From contig NC_079888.1 of NCBI RefSeq assembly GCF_029227915.1, positions 8,851,001 through 8,911,000 on the forward strand: 60,000 nucleotides of DNA, given 5' to 3'. Of the stretch, positions 46,841-58,800 are shown piece after piece. The notes beneath the pieces are model-generated. The model had not been told where the DNA came from and did no database searches. It saw nothing but the letters and a program-made list of their open reading frames with translations. Each line of letters begins with the position of its first letter. Position 1 is the stretch's first letter. Origin of the DNA: Hydractinia symbiolongicarpus. Lineage: Eukaryota; Cnidaria; Hydrozoa; Anthoathecata; Hydractiniidae. A program made the translations under genes and the position numbers.

Positions 46841-46966
46841 TCTGTATTATAGTACCCGTCTACGTCTGTCTGTCACAAAAAATAATACCGCAAGTAGCGA
46901 GACATGCGTAATGCGGTATAAGAAAGACGGGCGAACCCATGGATTTTTCCACGTGCCATCGACTAG
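46841..46966 (+). mobile_element. Complete 126-bp Helitron-like element
   Basis: It begins TCTGTATTATAGTACCC with GTCTACGTCTGTCTGTCAC and ends with the stem-loop GGATTTTTCC, then ACGTGCCATCGACTAG. The base before is A and the base after is T, as expected for Helitron insertion into an AT dinucleotide, without target duplication. CCCGTCT near the start is complementary to AGACGGG at 46924-46930, so the ends can also pair. Far too short to encode anything; a non-autonomous copy. Confidence 0.65.
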
Positions 46967-47329
46967 TATATGTAAATACAGATACACAAATTTGTATATA
47001 ATCATACGCTGTTTCTTAATTACTTACGAAAAGTTTTGCGATATTCATAAAAACTGAGAATTTTAATAATATTATGAACAGGATTGGAATACAAAATTTG
47101 ATTATTAGTGTGTACAATTCATTGACGCCATTTCCCTGTCTTTACTTGAATAAAAGATTTTGGTTATTTATTTTACCTCATCTGAAACTACGTTTTTTTT
47201 TATAAAAATTATTATAATTGAGCCTGATGAAATAGAGTAATAATTACGCAAGTTGAACATACATTTCTTAATTTCATAAACTTTATCCCCTAAAAATTCG
47301 CCAGTCCGACATTAAATAACATTTAGTTT
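46967..47329. other. Intergenic, no gene seen
   Basis: AT-rich DNA between the Helitron-like element and the retrotransposon tail. Confidence 0.4.
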
Positions 47330-50300
47330 ACTTTATTTTCAGGGGGACAATTAAATACAATAGGAGATACTAGATTATTACGTAGAAAAACAAGGCTACT
47401 TATAACGAAGCCCTCAACTGTGCAGAACTTCAAAAAAGAACACAAACTAGTCTAAACTTTATGTTTGCAAGGGTAGAAATAATAAAACTTTTTTCTTCTT
47501 CTTCATCCAAGAACTATTTTTTTTTATGAAACGAATATTTATACTGGATATACATGTCAACTAAACGCTGTTATAAATATGTGTCCAGTTAAAATATATA
47601 AAATGACATTAAAATATAAATATATATGCATAAATAATAAAACCAAGTATGATGGACACACAAAATTAGTTGTACAAAATAAAATAATAAACAAAACGAA
47701 ATAAAAAATTAGTACCTAAATTATTACATTCAAATAAGCCATGTGAAAAAAAAAACAATTTGAAAGACTAGCTAAAAGACCTAAGTATTATTAAATAAAA
47801 AACTAATTGAAATGTTCATTGAAAAATGTTTTAAAACCAGACATGCCTAAAGAACGGGCCTCTAGAGGAAGCGTATTTTAAATTTTTGCTCCCATGAAAT
47901 AAAAACTTTTTCTGGCATACTCCGATTTAATTTTTGGAATAGTAGTCAACTTTCTGTTATTTCTCGTGTTCATTTCATGATCTTGAGCGTGAGAAATAGT
48001 TCTGAAAGACATTTGTTGCAGTACTATTAAGACTCGTTTTGACAACCAAACATGCACGTTTTTTATTTTCATTTACTATTGATATAAGCCGATTGTTCGG
48101 ATCACTATAATCTCTACACCTATACACAACACGCACAGTTCTCCTGTGCATGAAATCCATTTTGTTATGCTTAGTGTTTGTGGGTACCAAGAGATGCAGC
48201 CCACAATAGGTGAACGTTGGCATTACCATACTTTCATAAATTGGGTTGGAGGTTGAAAATTCGACTTCGTATCCGATTTTCAATAGAAGCTTTAAACGAG
48301 ATGAGGCTTTCTTATAACATTTTCCAAAGAAAGTATTCATCGAGAGCGAACTTTCGATAAGGACACCAAGATACTTATATTCGTTTGCTATCAAGACGTT
48401 CTGATTGTCAGCTGTGATGTTTAAGTTGATCAGCTGATTTTTTACTTTCTTTGATGTTCCAAATAATAGAGACTCAGTTCTTCCTTTCTTCAGATTAATT
48501 ATAGGTTCGTTTTCTTTGCACCACGATGAAACGGCATCGAGATCTGCGTTCATTTTTGTAGTTATGTCTTCGAACTGCAGTACAATACGGTGTCATCAAC
48601 ATATTTAATGAGCTTTGAATATTTAATGACATCGCCAAGATCATTGAAAATCAGCAGAAACAAAAGAGGACCCTTGCGGTACTCCAGAACATATATCAAA
48701 GCATTCGGATTCACATTGATCAAATTTGTCATTAGCTGTACGACAAAAAAGATAATCTGTAAACCAATCTAGTTCACGATCATGTATTCCATATTTCGAA
48801 AGTTTCGATAGCAATTTAAAATGACTAATTGTGTCAAATGCTTTCGTAAGATCTATAAAACATGCACCAACGATATCTTCTTTATCAACATGTGAACGAA
48901 TGCCATCTAATAATATGGTAACTGCTTGTTCAGTTGACATACCTTTACAAAAACCAAATTGACGTGAATACAATAGTTCGTTTTCCTCCAAGTACCTGTA
49001 AAGCTGATTATGAACAATTTTCTCAAGAATTTTGGAAAGAATTGGTAAGATTGATACTGGTCGATAATTGTCAAAAGTAGATCGAGTACCAGATTTGTAA
49101 ACCAGTATAAGTTTTGCATTCTTCCAGGCAGTTGGTATAATCCAAGTTGATATCGATAGATTTATAATATGGCATAAAAGATGTGTTATTGAATGCTTTG
49201 AATCTCTCAGTAAAGCGGATGGAAGGTCATCGTTACCAGTGGCTTTTTTTTAAAACATTTCCTAAGGTCATCACAAACTTTATCTGGAGAAAACTTTTTT
49301 TAGATGAAAGGTTTTGTAAGTCTTGAACAACACATCTGACGGTTTTCTCCAGATCGAATCACATAAAAGCCAAGACTGCGACTTTATCGATTGAACTATT
49401 GTTGAAAAGAATGGTTTAATGAATGATCTTGTTACTATCTTTACATTTCTCTCCGCCAATGTCAAATGTTTTGCAAGTTACATATGAATAAATAGATTTT
49501 AAAGTTTTCCAAAAGTTTTCAGTATCATTAGCGTTTTTTTCAAGCATATTCTTGCTACAGCTACCTTTGGAGGTCCGAAGCAGGATATTTACGCGATTTC
49601 TTTTGTTTTGGTACGCTCTTTGATCAAGTTCAGATTTCATCCTGCGGGATATTTTTAATAATTTAGCCCTTTCATTCATTGCAGCTTTAATTTCAGGTGT
49701 TAGCCGAGGTGCATGTTTCGACTTTACGCGCTTCATAATAAAGGAAGCATGTTTGTTAAATACTGTGGAAACTGTTTGATTGAAATAGTGCCAGGCCGTC
49801 TTAACATTCTTTTGAATTATAGACATTTTGCCAATCAGAATTTTGGAGTTCAGTGTTCATTTTATTGTGATTATAATCAGAGTACTCTCAATAACGGATT
49901 TCTTTAGGTTTGAATTTTACGTGATTCAATTTACGCACACAGCCAACCAAATCATGATCACTGAAGGATGTCGGGAAAACGTTACTCGATTTAATATTCT
50001 CAGATTTGTTTGTGGCTATTATATCAATCAATGTTTCTGTTGTATCACATACTCTAGTTGCAGATTTTATCACTTGCTTAAGACCCTGTTTAAACCTTTA
50101 TTGTCGTCTTTATTTAGATAGTTGACATTCAAGTCTCCCAAGACAATTCTTTATTTTTTATCCTCAATTGCTAATGATATCATTTCGCTAAAAAGATCAT
50201 TAACATCTTTCGGAAGATAGCGAGAACCATACGGGCGTCGATATATACAACAAATAAGGAAGTTTTTAACAGATTTACATTGCACTTCAATCTAAATACA

Positions 50301-50640
50301 TTCTAACCTGGTGTTTTCCAAATCTTCCCTTCTTTCGAAGCTAACTGAATGTTTAACATACACACCAACTCCACCACAATTCCCAGTACGACGGTTTCCG
50401 TTCAGAAAATTATACCCCAAAATGTTGAAAATGTCGGCCGGTTTGTCTGAGAGATGGGTTTCTGTGAGACCTAGAATATCGATGTTGTCAATTGAATTTA
50501 ATAAACTTGGGATATGAAGTTTATTTTGGTTAAGATTTCGCACATTCTGATGGAATATCTTTGTTCCGCGTAGTTGCACGAAATCTTCTAATCTTTCTGT
50601 CCCAGGAAAACTTTCAATATCTCCAATTCCTTCAATTCAA
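47330..50640 (-). mobile_element. Decayed CR1/Jockey-type non-LTR retrotransposon
   Basis: A minus-strand remnant of an endonuclease plus reverse-transcriptase ORF. Endonuclease pieces lie at 50579-49888 (HQNVRNLNQNK, GLTETHL, CCIYRRP, GDLNVNY, FSDHDLVG), the linker at 49826-49416, the reverse transcriptase from about 49250 to 48553 (RQFGFCKG, DLTKAFDT, GVPQG, YVDD at 48603-48592) and the C-terminus to 47803 (NTRNNRKL, ARKSFYFMGAK). It is broken by in-frame stops near 50290, 50155, 48557 and 47878 and by several frameshifts. The 3' UTR includes a GAGGGCTTCGTTATAAG block (about 47408-47424), typical of the CR1/L2 group, and ends near 47330. No ORF1 lies upstream, so it is 5'-truncated and inactive. 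Confidence 0.88.
47803..50640 (-). pseudogene. Endonuclease/reverse-transcriptase ORF2 remnant
   Basis: Catalytic landmarks are still readable: endonuclease E in LTETHL, the SDHD motif, RT motif A (KAFDT) and motif C (YVDD). Frame changes near 50080, 49440, 48990 and just after GVPQG (about 48670) separate them. The ORF would end at the TAG at 47803-47805, after FKTFFNEHFN. Confidence 0.85.
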
Positions 50641-51540
50641 AAAGTCATCCCTTCCAAAAAAAATACACACCCTTTCATTATTTGAAAGAACTGAAATTCT
50701 TCATGAACAGAAACGGGTTTAGAACGTGATTAAAGAAAACTATAGACAAACAAAACCTGGTAATAATCCATTATAGTGATTGATTTCCACCCTTTTCTGC
50801 ATTCCCCAAATATATTTACAAATCACGTGGAGAAACAAGATATAAAACAACTGCGTTACCAATAAAACAGTAAACTCCTATATACAAGCCCAACATCGGT
50901 CTGTCTATCTAATTCTATCTAGAAAACAATGTTTCCGGGAAGTACAACAGATAGGCATATGATGTCTTTAACTATTCCTTGACAAACATGGAAAGTTTGC
51001 AAATATTGTTTGGCTATGGCTCATATAAATATTTATTATTAATACTAAGGAAACTTTAATACTTACACAGATTAATGTCAACATCAACGTTAACATTTCA
51101 GACAGCTTAACGTAAGTAAATACTACCTACTTGACAAAGTGTGCAAATACAGACACTAATAAGCTTTGTAGATCTACTTTGTATCATGAAACGGATTATG
51201 CTTTGGTTAACTAATACTGGTATACCATCCTAGACACGAATATTAACACAAGGGCACTTTTTACGTCATTTTTTAAATATGAAAAAACGTTTCCCAGGTT
51301 GAATGCTCCGCAGTGTACAAGCTGCAAATTCGCTACATTTGCACATACGTAAGACAAGCAGACAGCGCTTATAATATGCTATTCATAATCTTCATCACGC
51401 CCACACTACGAATTAATCCAAGTTGGGACCGAAGTCAGCAACAGTTAGCACATTTTAAGAGTTATAACTAAAAATACTAAGTCCTAAGTTCACTTTGAAC
51501 ATTGAAAAATGAAAAATGCGTGAATCTAATATAGATATAG
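50641..51540. other. Intergenic, no gene seen
   Basis: No ORF1-like zinc-knuckle or esterase frame was found next to the retrotransposon, and no other gene. Confidence 0.4.
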
Positions 51541-51572
51541 CCTGTGCAATAATTGTGGTGGCGATGTTCTGA

Positions 51573-51668
51573 CCCAACTGCGGTCGCCGGTTCAACTAAA
51601 GATGCGGCACTGACCGTCTTTAGACGGGAAACTCCGTTAAAAGATTGATTGGTGCATTCGCAGTTGGG
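51573..51668. repeat. Short inverted-repeat element (96 bp)
   Basis: CCCAACTGCG (51573-51582) and its exact complement CGCAGTTGGG (51659-51668) bracket a GC-richer segment holding an inner palindrome CCGTCT-TT-AGACGG (51614-51627). A related string, GACCCAACTT with TCTATAGACGGGAC, occurs at about 52686-52722, so it belongs to a small local repeat family. Confidence 0.5.
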
Positions 51669-51689
51669 AAGGACCATCTTTTTACGGAC

Positions 51690-53499
51690 CTAGTTTAACC
51701 TTAAAGAAATGTATGTAAATTGGTCTTAAGTTGCTACAGGCCCGACTATTGACAAAGGCATCCTGCTTTCTTAAATACCGTGTCATCAGATGGGGAAAAA
51801 TTCAACTGGACACAAAAGGAATCTTACAATTTAGAGAATGTGTCATAAGATGGGACAGGCCTAACTACTAACAATTGACAGAGATAGCTAAATCATGGGC
51901 CAGTCTTAAGACTCCCAGACTATTCTAGATACACGGAATTAGCGTGTTAGTATATACAAATTTTAAACTCGTGAAAAAAATCCCCTTATACCCCTTGAAG
52001 ACGCCAATCAATTGAAAAAACAATACATTTTTAATTGTTTAGAAATAATAATAAAAATTAAAGTCAAGTTATTTCCAGAACCCTTCTTAAATAACGGCAA
52101 ATAAGCATCTAAAATAATAATATATTTCAAATAAACTTACACACATTTAACTACAACCAAAACTGATTACATTATTCTCTCGTGAGAGGACATTAGTACT
52201 GTACCCACGAAATGGATGTAGAGGAAAGTGACTTTCAAACACTAGTTTAATTTTGTCTGTATATGCTTGTTGAGAAAAAAGACATGAAGGTTCGAATTTG
52301 TGTGGGACTTTTTTTATTTTTTTACAAAATTGCAACCACTAAAAAGTTAAAGAAATGTTTTTATGGCAACAATAAAATTTACGTCACTGTAATTTTTTAT
52401 AATAACATTGTTAAATTAAACAGTAGCAGCGGGATCTAGTTTAATATCTAGGGAGTAGCTATCTTACGAGGCAGCTATGCCGCATTCAACATATGATGGG
52501 GAAATAAATAAGTTTTGTCAGTTCAGCACAGTAACATTGGACAACTTATGATAAGTAGTCGCGCAAAAATCAGCTTTAGTCCCTAAAACTATTAGTAGTT
52601 TTCCTCAATAGATGTCTTCTCTTATATATACAATCCTAGTAAAATAGGTTAACACAAGACAGCTAACTTTAAAGTTCGCTATTCTGACCCAACTTAGAAC
52701 ATGGCTTGTCTATAGACGGGACATACCATCTATGAACTGAGGGACCACTATTAATTGACTTTAAATAAATCTTTCAAACTGAGCAAATTCTTTCAGAATG
52801 CAAGTAAATGTATTAAGGATATTATCTCGGTTTTTCTGCGTTCAGTGTTCACATTAGTATGGTAGGTTTATCATTTCATGCATATAATATTTTAGTAGGC
52901 GACATTTCAGGAGATACTTCTTGAGGTTAAGTATAATGATTTTGGTCAATTGACAGGCCTAGACCAACTTGCGACATGGCGATAAAAGGTGTTTGCATAC
53001 ATCAAGACTTTTCATTTAACGTAAACTAATACCAATAAAGTGGAAAAACTGAACTGATGCAACTTTTATAGAGTATTATTGTATAGCTGGAGATTAAATC
53101 GAGTAATGCATTTCAAGTTTGTTGAAGGTAGCAAAAACAACACTACTTTTTGCAACTTTTGGTGCAAGGTCAAATCTTTAATTTTTATTCGTAACACAGG
53201 CTGACAGGATCGTATGGCTAATGCATTTTTCAAAGTAGTCACGGACTTGCTTGTTGCCCAATTAGAGATGTTTTTAACTGGATTGTTGTGTGCATAATGC
53301 CTAGCTAATTAATTGACTTAGATATCAATATATAACATTCAGCGCACAGTGTAATGTTATATATATACCAGCAAGCTGGTTAGCTATTTTCAAAGCTATT
53401 GAAATTTACATTTCAAGATAATTTAAGAAGCAGGATCGCTTTGACTGGTCTTTGGGGACAGCCAGGAGTGAAAGATTTTATATAAGGAAGTATTTTAAT
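51690..53499. other. Intergenic with worn local repeats, no gene seen
   Basis: A phrase like GTGTCAT(C/A)AGATGGG is repeated at about 51780 and 51840. Otherwise AT-rich DNA without genes. Confidence 0.35.
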
Positions 53500-53708
53500 T
53501 CACATTTCATGTGATCAGTCTTACTGATTCCGAGCAATACACCCTTTCAATTATTTCCAGGAGAGACCAGAAAAGAGTGTTTAAAGCACCCATTTGAGCT
53601 ACAATAATCTTTTTTAAATTGCTGCCCAAATAGACAACATCTTCATTCGGGGATCAAACCCACAAGCACTTAGATATGAACTTTCTACCGACTGAGCTGC
53701 TAATCCCC
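53500..53708 (-). repeat. tRNA-derived SINE-like element
   Basis: The minus strand starts GGGGATTAGCAGCTCAGTCG, giving an A-box (TAGCAGCTCAGTCGGTAGA, + 53684-53702), and has a B-box (GGTTTGATCCC, + 53650-53660) at tRNA-like spacing. The putative acceptor halves (GGGGATT against GAATGAA) do not pair and no T-arm precedes a CCA-type end, so this is not a working tRNA gene. About 140 bp of unrelated body follows; its 3' limit is uncertain. Confidence 0.6.
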
Positions 53709-54563
53709 TTTTTATCAAATTCATTTGTCAATTTATGTCTGCGTTTGTTCAATTTTAAGTCTATTTTGAAGAATATGTGTAATTCGCAGACCAGATGTCT
53801 TAGATTATATAGATACTGCTGATCACTAATAAATTCTCCTGACATTGTTTTTGCTTTTTCACAACTTTTTCAATGAGTATTAGAGTATTGGAATATTATT
53901 TCTAACAAATAGCTTTGGTGCCTTTGGTTTTCTCAGATTTTTAGTTGACCCTAAACTCAAGTGACATTTTTAATCACATGGAACATTGCGTTATTATAGC
54001 ATTTTTTCACATTGTCACGTGTTGTCTGCATAAACATGGCCAGAGAGAGAACAAGTTAGACAGCATAGAAAGCTATAAAAGAGAGCATGCGAAGAACTTC
54101 CCGAAAACAATGCAGTGGTGTTTTAGCGTTGTTTTGCGTTTGGATGATTTACTGCGCAATCCTAATTTCAACTGTATGCGTTCTGCATAACGTCATAGGA
54201 TTACACAGTCTGAATGCAGCCGCGCATGTCTAGACAATCAGTCAATGTGACTGACAGAGTGATCTCTTCATACAACTAAAGGTTTTGCAATGGCTATAGT
54301 TGTCTAACTAAGATTACTATTTAACTTCTTAACTTCTTACTATTTTCTAACTAAGTTCTCTTAAGTTCTCTTCAGGTCGGAACGGGTTAATAAATTCTCC
54401 ATCATTGATTTTATTCTTCATTCTCTCGCTAAATAATAACCTTTATAATTATATGGGCAATGTGCTTTAGAAAATTATCTCCGCGCTATCAACTTTCCAC
54501 TTTTAATTATTAATGTCCGATAGTAAAACTCTTATAAAGCACGGTTTTTTTTTTAGTAGAATA
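53709..54563. other. Intergenic, no gene seen
   Basis: An 81-codon plus frame at 53945-54190 has no ATG at its head and no domain. Nothing else recognised. Confidence 0.4.
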
Positions 54564-55274
54564 CTATTCGACAAGGCGGTGTAAAAATCCACTTAGATCA
54601 AAAGAAAACATAAATGCCGTAATGTAAATATTTATGATTTCAGCAGTGTACCGTTTATATACATAAAAAATATTCCTAGAAATTTTATAACCCGTAGCAT
54701 CTATTTTGAAGATCATGAAACTCTGATCAAATAATGTATATGAACATGTACTTTCAACGGACGGCTAAAGAAATATATACTTTAGCTTTTTGACGCCAGT
54801 AAAATCCTAACAATGTACACAAATTTTGTTTTAGAATCCTTTTTTAACTGTTCTATTTTTAGATTTTTAAACGTTGATCAAAAAAATCCTTAGAATCATG
54901 TACTCTTACCAACAGTGGAGTTTGAAGTTTTTAATGACGTCATAAACCCTTCTGTTCCGAAACAGGTAGGTTGACTCAGCTTTTGTTAATTAATCTCACT
55001 TTTGTCCAAAAGGTGGTCCCTAGTTATCCAAGAAGGACATGACCTCAGGTATTTCCACCTCTTTCCAAGATATATGGCCTCAAACTTAAAAGTGTAATGC
55101 AATGGCTTTGCTGATTTTAAAAATCCTATTGCCAGTATAATTGCTGTCGTGCCGTAATGTCTAGAATGTACACTAATAAGACATACCTTTCTTCGGTTAC
55201 TTCAAGATAAAATGAACACATCCACTTTGCCTGTTACTGACACACGGAAGCAGTTTTGTCATTATTGTATAAGA
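54564..55274 (-). mobile_element. Helitron-like element, 711 bp
   Basis: The 5' end on the minus strand at 55274 reads TCTTATACAATAATGAC with GTGTGTCAGTAAC, homologous to 58554. The 3' end near 54564 reads GTGGATTTTTACACCGCC, then TTGTCGAATAG followed by T (one change from CTAG). The body shares blocks such as TTCCGAAACAGGTAGGTTG with the neighbouring element. Non-coding. Confidence 0.6.
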
Positions 55275-55870
55275 CTAGTCGAAAGTCCCCAAACTAATTC
55301 ACTCAGGCAAAAAAAACATAACAAAAATATAGGAGGTTGTGGAAAATTTGATCACTCGATGTAGTTAAGGTGGGGATCTGCAAAATACACGCTTTTTCCG
55401 CTTTTTTAAATGTTGGACTTTCTTTGAAATTCTCTGACTCATTGAATCTTTTGTCGAGAGCTTGAAATGCTGATCCTCGGAATGTGCAAGATCGTATGCT
55501 ATTGACAATAGATTAAAGAAACATTAGGATATAAATGTTTCTTGGTCACATTGTCAACTCGTCTTTTCCGAAACGGGTAGGTTGCCAAGATTTGTGTACC
55601 CTAAATGGGTCCGTTGTTACCTTCGCGGTGTAAAATATCTCACATTAGCAACTTGTTTGAAAGCTAAATAGCTTCAAAGTTATCAGTGCATTGTAACGGC
55701 TTCGTTTATTTAAATAAGCTACTGGCGTTAAATTCATGTATTGATGTCGTTCCGTATCTGAGGAAAGTTAACACATAGACATAACTCTTTCGACTACTTG
55801 AACGGAAAATAAAGATATCCCTTTTGTCTGTAACAAACACACAAATACAGCTAGCTTATTATGTTCTGGA
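55275..55870 (-). mobile_element. Helitron-like element, 596 bp, head-to-tail with the previous one
   Basis: The 5' end at 55870 is TCCAGAACATAATAAGC preceded by A. The 3' end, rich in GAATTAGTTTGGGGACTTTC, closes in GACTAG at 55275-55280 and directly abuts the TC start of the 54564-55274 element. The internal block TTCCGAAACGGGTAGGTTGC aligns with its neighbour. It is a second, diverged copy of the same family. Confidence 0.6.
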
Positions 55871-56559
55871 TATGAAAAGTATGTATCCAGCCTAAAGCTT
55901 TCTGGCGGAAAATTAAACTAAACAGAAAGAAGATCATTTAGAATATGTATAAACTTTTTACTTTTGTGATTTCACATGTACAGGGCCAATGCATCAACAA
56001 AAAATTATATATAAGTGATCCACAGATGTCCATCAGACGAATTTACATGGTTACTAAGCTAAAATCCAATACGTAATAACATATACAGCTTAGTTACCAA
56101 TTTACTGCCAACACACAATATTTATGATTTCCACTCATTATACATACAAATATAAATGCCTAAAGCAAAATCACCTACTCCATCAAGTATGAGGCCAAAT
56201 TATTTCTTTAAGGCAAGGACTTTATTAATGGCAAATGTAAGTCACTGACCTACGTGCAAGCAATTCAAGATTATTATAATTAGTAATCGTGACATTTTTT
56301 AAATAAAGAGGAGAACACTGACATCACAATTGTTGTCAGCCAACGTAGAATTATTTTATTTCTAATCTGTGCATTAAACAAAGTAAAATGTGATCTCAAA
56401 TTACGTTGAAAAGTTTAAAAAGTTTTAAAAATGCAATTAGAATCAAATCAACATTTTCACTGGAGACCTGGAGCGTATTGGTGTAGCTATGGTGAAAAAA
56501 GACTATTCATTAGTCAGTTTGCCAACATTTAGATCTTTGTAAAACAAGGGTTAGTTGTC
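55871..56559. other. Intergenic, no gene seen
   Basis: AT-rich. Short frames near 56450-56530 look weakly coding in two phases at once and cannot be resolved. Confidence 0.3.
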
Positions 56560-57000
56560 ATGTTAGGTCAATTATTGTTTGAAATAAACTATGTGAAAAA
56601 ACACTTGACTGGAAGTACTATTTTATCCCCTTTTTATTACCTGCCACCCGGAGGGTGGGTGATCATACCATTTGGAGATAATACAATGCAAAATCTACTT
56701 ATTTTTGGATACGTTAGATCTGTTTTTCTGCTAAACTCTTGAATATTTGTTTTTAAAATGCACGACTTTCCAGTGGTACAGAAAGGATTAATAAGGTGCA
56801 TGATATTGTTTCTAGATGATCGAAACAGTGGATTTTGTAAAATTCCCTATACCTTCAAGCCAACCTGTGTACCACCTGGGTTAGACACGATACAATTGTA
56901 CAATAATAATATCCGAGCAAATAATTATCAGCAAAATTATTGGCATTTTAATGAAACTTTTACTGCTCATGATGTACCACCAATTTTGTTCCTTTTTTGA
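56560..57000 (+). other. Two adjacent unrecognised ORFs
   Basis: Frames 56560-56742 (ATG; LPPGGWVIIPFGDNTMQ) and 56758-57000 (ATG; PYTFKPTCVPPGLDTIQ, then HDVPPILFLF) follow each other on the plus strand. Composition is mildly coding-like, and a decayed gene is possible. No domain, signal peptide or repeat was recognised. Confidence 0.2.
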
Positions 57001-57219
57001 AAAAGACCACTATATGGCGTATATTTCCAAAAGTTACCACAATATGTCACAAAATAACAAAATCAACTGAACAAATTGTTTTCTTTTTTCCTCATTTGAC
57101 CCAAGAAGCTGCTTTTCTTAATTAGCGAACATTTGTTACATAATAGAAATGTGCTAAAAGTAATTATTTATAATTTTTAACTGTAAAATAAACCGAGTAG
57201 TGTGTAAAAACGTTTTTAC

Positions 57220-57425
57220 AGTTGTTTGCGACAAAACGAAAGGATGAATATCAATACTGCTGTTGTTGTGATGATGATGTTGCTATTAATCCAGGTGAAA
57301 GAGATTCTATTGTTGTTCGGGAAATTTATCTTGAAAACATTAAGAATGAACTACCAGCAAGCTTCACAATTTCGATAAAATATATTATAAATTTGAGTGG
57401 ACAGAAACACAGTGGTTTGCGGTAG
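57220..57425 (+). CDS. Possible exon, about 67 aa, unrecognised
   Basis: After AAAACGTTTTTACAG (a fair 3' splice site ending at 57220) the frame runs to TAG at 57423-57425. It contains YQYCCCCDDDVAINPGERDS and VVREIYLENIKNELPASFTI, which look coding. It has no ATG at its head. If real it is a 3' exon. Family unknown. Confidence 0.25.
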
Positions 57426-57900
57426 ATCTAAGCCAAATCTTACCTAACGACGAAAATAGACCGAGAAAGAACATGAACGGACGGCTGCTTAATTGGAATC
57501 AAGCCATGGTACTGTTCAAAGTACTTACTTATGGATGGTTTGCCATCATTTCTGTCAGATGGCCAAAGCAGTAATATTTGAAATGCGTATATCAAAGTAG
57601 AAACTGCACATTTCTTTTTGTTGGATTTTCTCCACTTCCTTTGTTTAAATGCTTTTTTCACGATTTTTGTATATATTCTTTTTATGTTAAAAAACTTAAA
57701 ACATGTTATGAAAGTATTGTTTTCTTACAATCACTTGCCCAGTTATAGTTAAATATTCGCAGATTTTGCAATAAGGAAAGCTTTCTTCAATTTTAGTAAA
57801 AAATAGACATTGACTAGTAGATTTTAAATGGCCAAAATACATTAATAGCCCAAATTAACAAAAATAACATCATATTTATTAAAAACTGGAAGATCAAAAT
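57426..57900. other. Intergenic, no gene seen
   Basis: AT-rich, nothing recognised. Confidence 0.4.
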
Positions 57901-58010
57901 TGCGACATATAGTGTTGAGACATATAATATTAAGTCTGCGACATATAGTGTTGATTTTGCGACATATAGTGGCAATTGCGACATATAGTGACGATTGTGA
58001 CATATGGTGG
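57901..58010 (+). repeat. Short irregular tandem repeat, 6 copies of GCGACATATAGTG
   Basis: The core GCGACATATAGTG or a variant recurs six times with starts roughly 15-21 bp apart. Frames across it show periodic YVA or ICR peptides on the minus strand; these are by-products of the repeat. Confidence 0.85.
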
Positions 58011-58553
58011 TGGTACGCATTACAATAAATTCTTTTCAAAAAGCAAAATTACAGATAAAGTATTGTGCTAGATAGACCACAAAGATTTCCGGGATAGCTG
58101 GCTTGTTTAACTGGCTAAACGAAGTACTTATGTATAACATTTTCTTTCATTGATATAATGAACATTTACAATTTTTATAGACTTTTAAGGTAAAATTTTT
58201 ATTATCAAACAATGTTGGCACAAGAGCGCAAATTTTGTAGAAACTCACCAGAAATAGTAATCTCGGCTGTTTCCATATTTCCATGTATTACATATAGCTG
58301 TATCAATTGCTGCTGTCGTCTTCATGATCCATTTGTCCGATATTTCAATATTTTAATTGCATCAAAACTCAAAAATACACCTCCATGTATAAAATAAAGG
58401 GATGAAACTAGTACAATAGGTAATAGTCTCCGGAAAATGACTATTCCCACTATTCTATCACTTAAAATATAGATCTGTAAGCTGTAGTAACCAAAAAATC
58501 CATCCGGTGTAGGACATTTGGTTGTAACTCTTTTTCTTATTTTTGTCGACTAG
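58011..58553. other. Intergenic; ends in a Helitron-like CGACTAG
   Basis: No gene. The last bases, TTTTTGTCGACTAG (ending 58553), look like another 3' end of the Helitron-like family, but its stem-loop is not preserved. Confidence 0.35.
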
Positions 58554-58800
58554 TCTATTATAACAATACGCTAACTATGTCTGTCGGTAACGCACAAAGT
58601 GGACATGTTCAGTTATTTTTATTTCTGAACTTTTTTAAAGTTAATGCATTATGCTGACATCAATGGCATTTATAACTGCTTGTTATGATGGCTTATAATT
58701 CAACGTTTGAAAAAGCTTAACTAAAGTAGGAGTTAGAATTTAAGCGATGGAGTAACTTCGCCCTTTTCCCCTTTTCGATCTGCAATGAGCATCCTACGGT
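58554..58800 (+). mobile_element. Helitron-like element, 5' part
   Basis: TCTATTATAACAATACGC followed by TATGTCTGTCGGTAACGC and ACAAAGTGG is the best-preserved 5' end of the family in the window. It directly follows a CGACTAG. The 3' end was not found before the window end, so the right limit is arbitrary. Confidence 0.5.

Noticed and set aside
53638-53708. Possible tRNA gene
   Set aside because: A and B boxes are good but the acceptor halves do not pair and the cloverleaf cannot be completed; kept as a SINE head.
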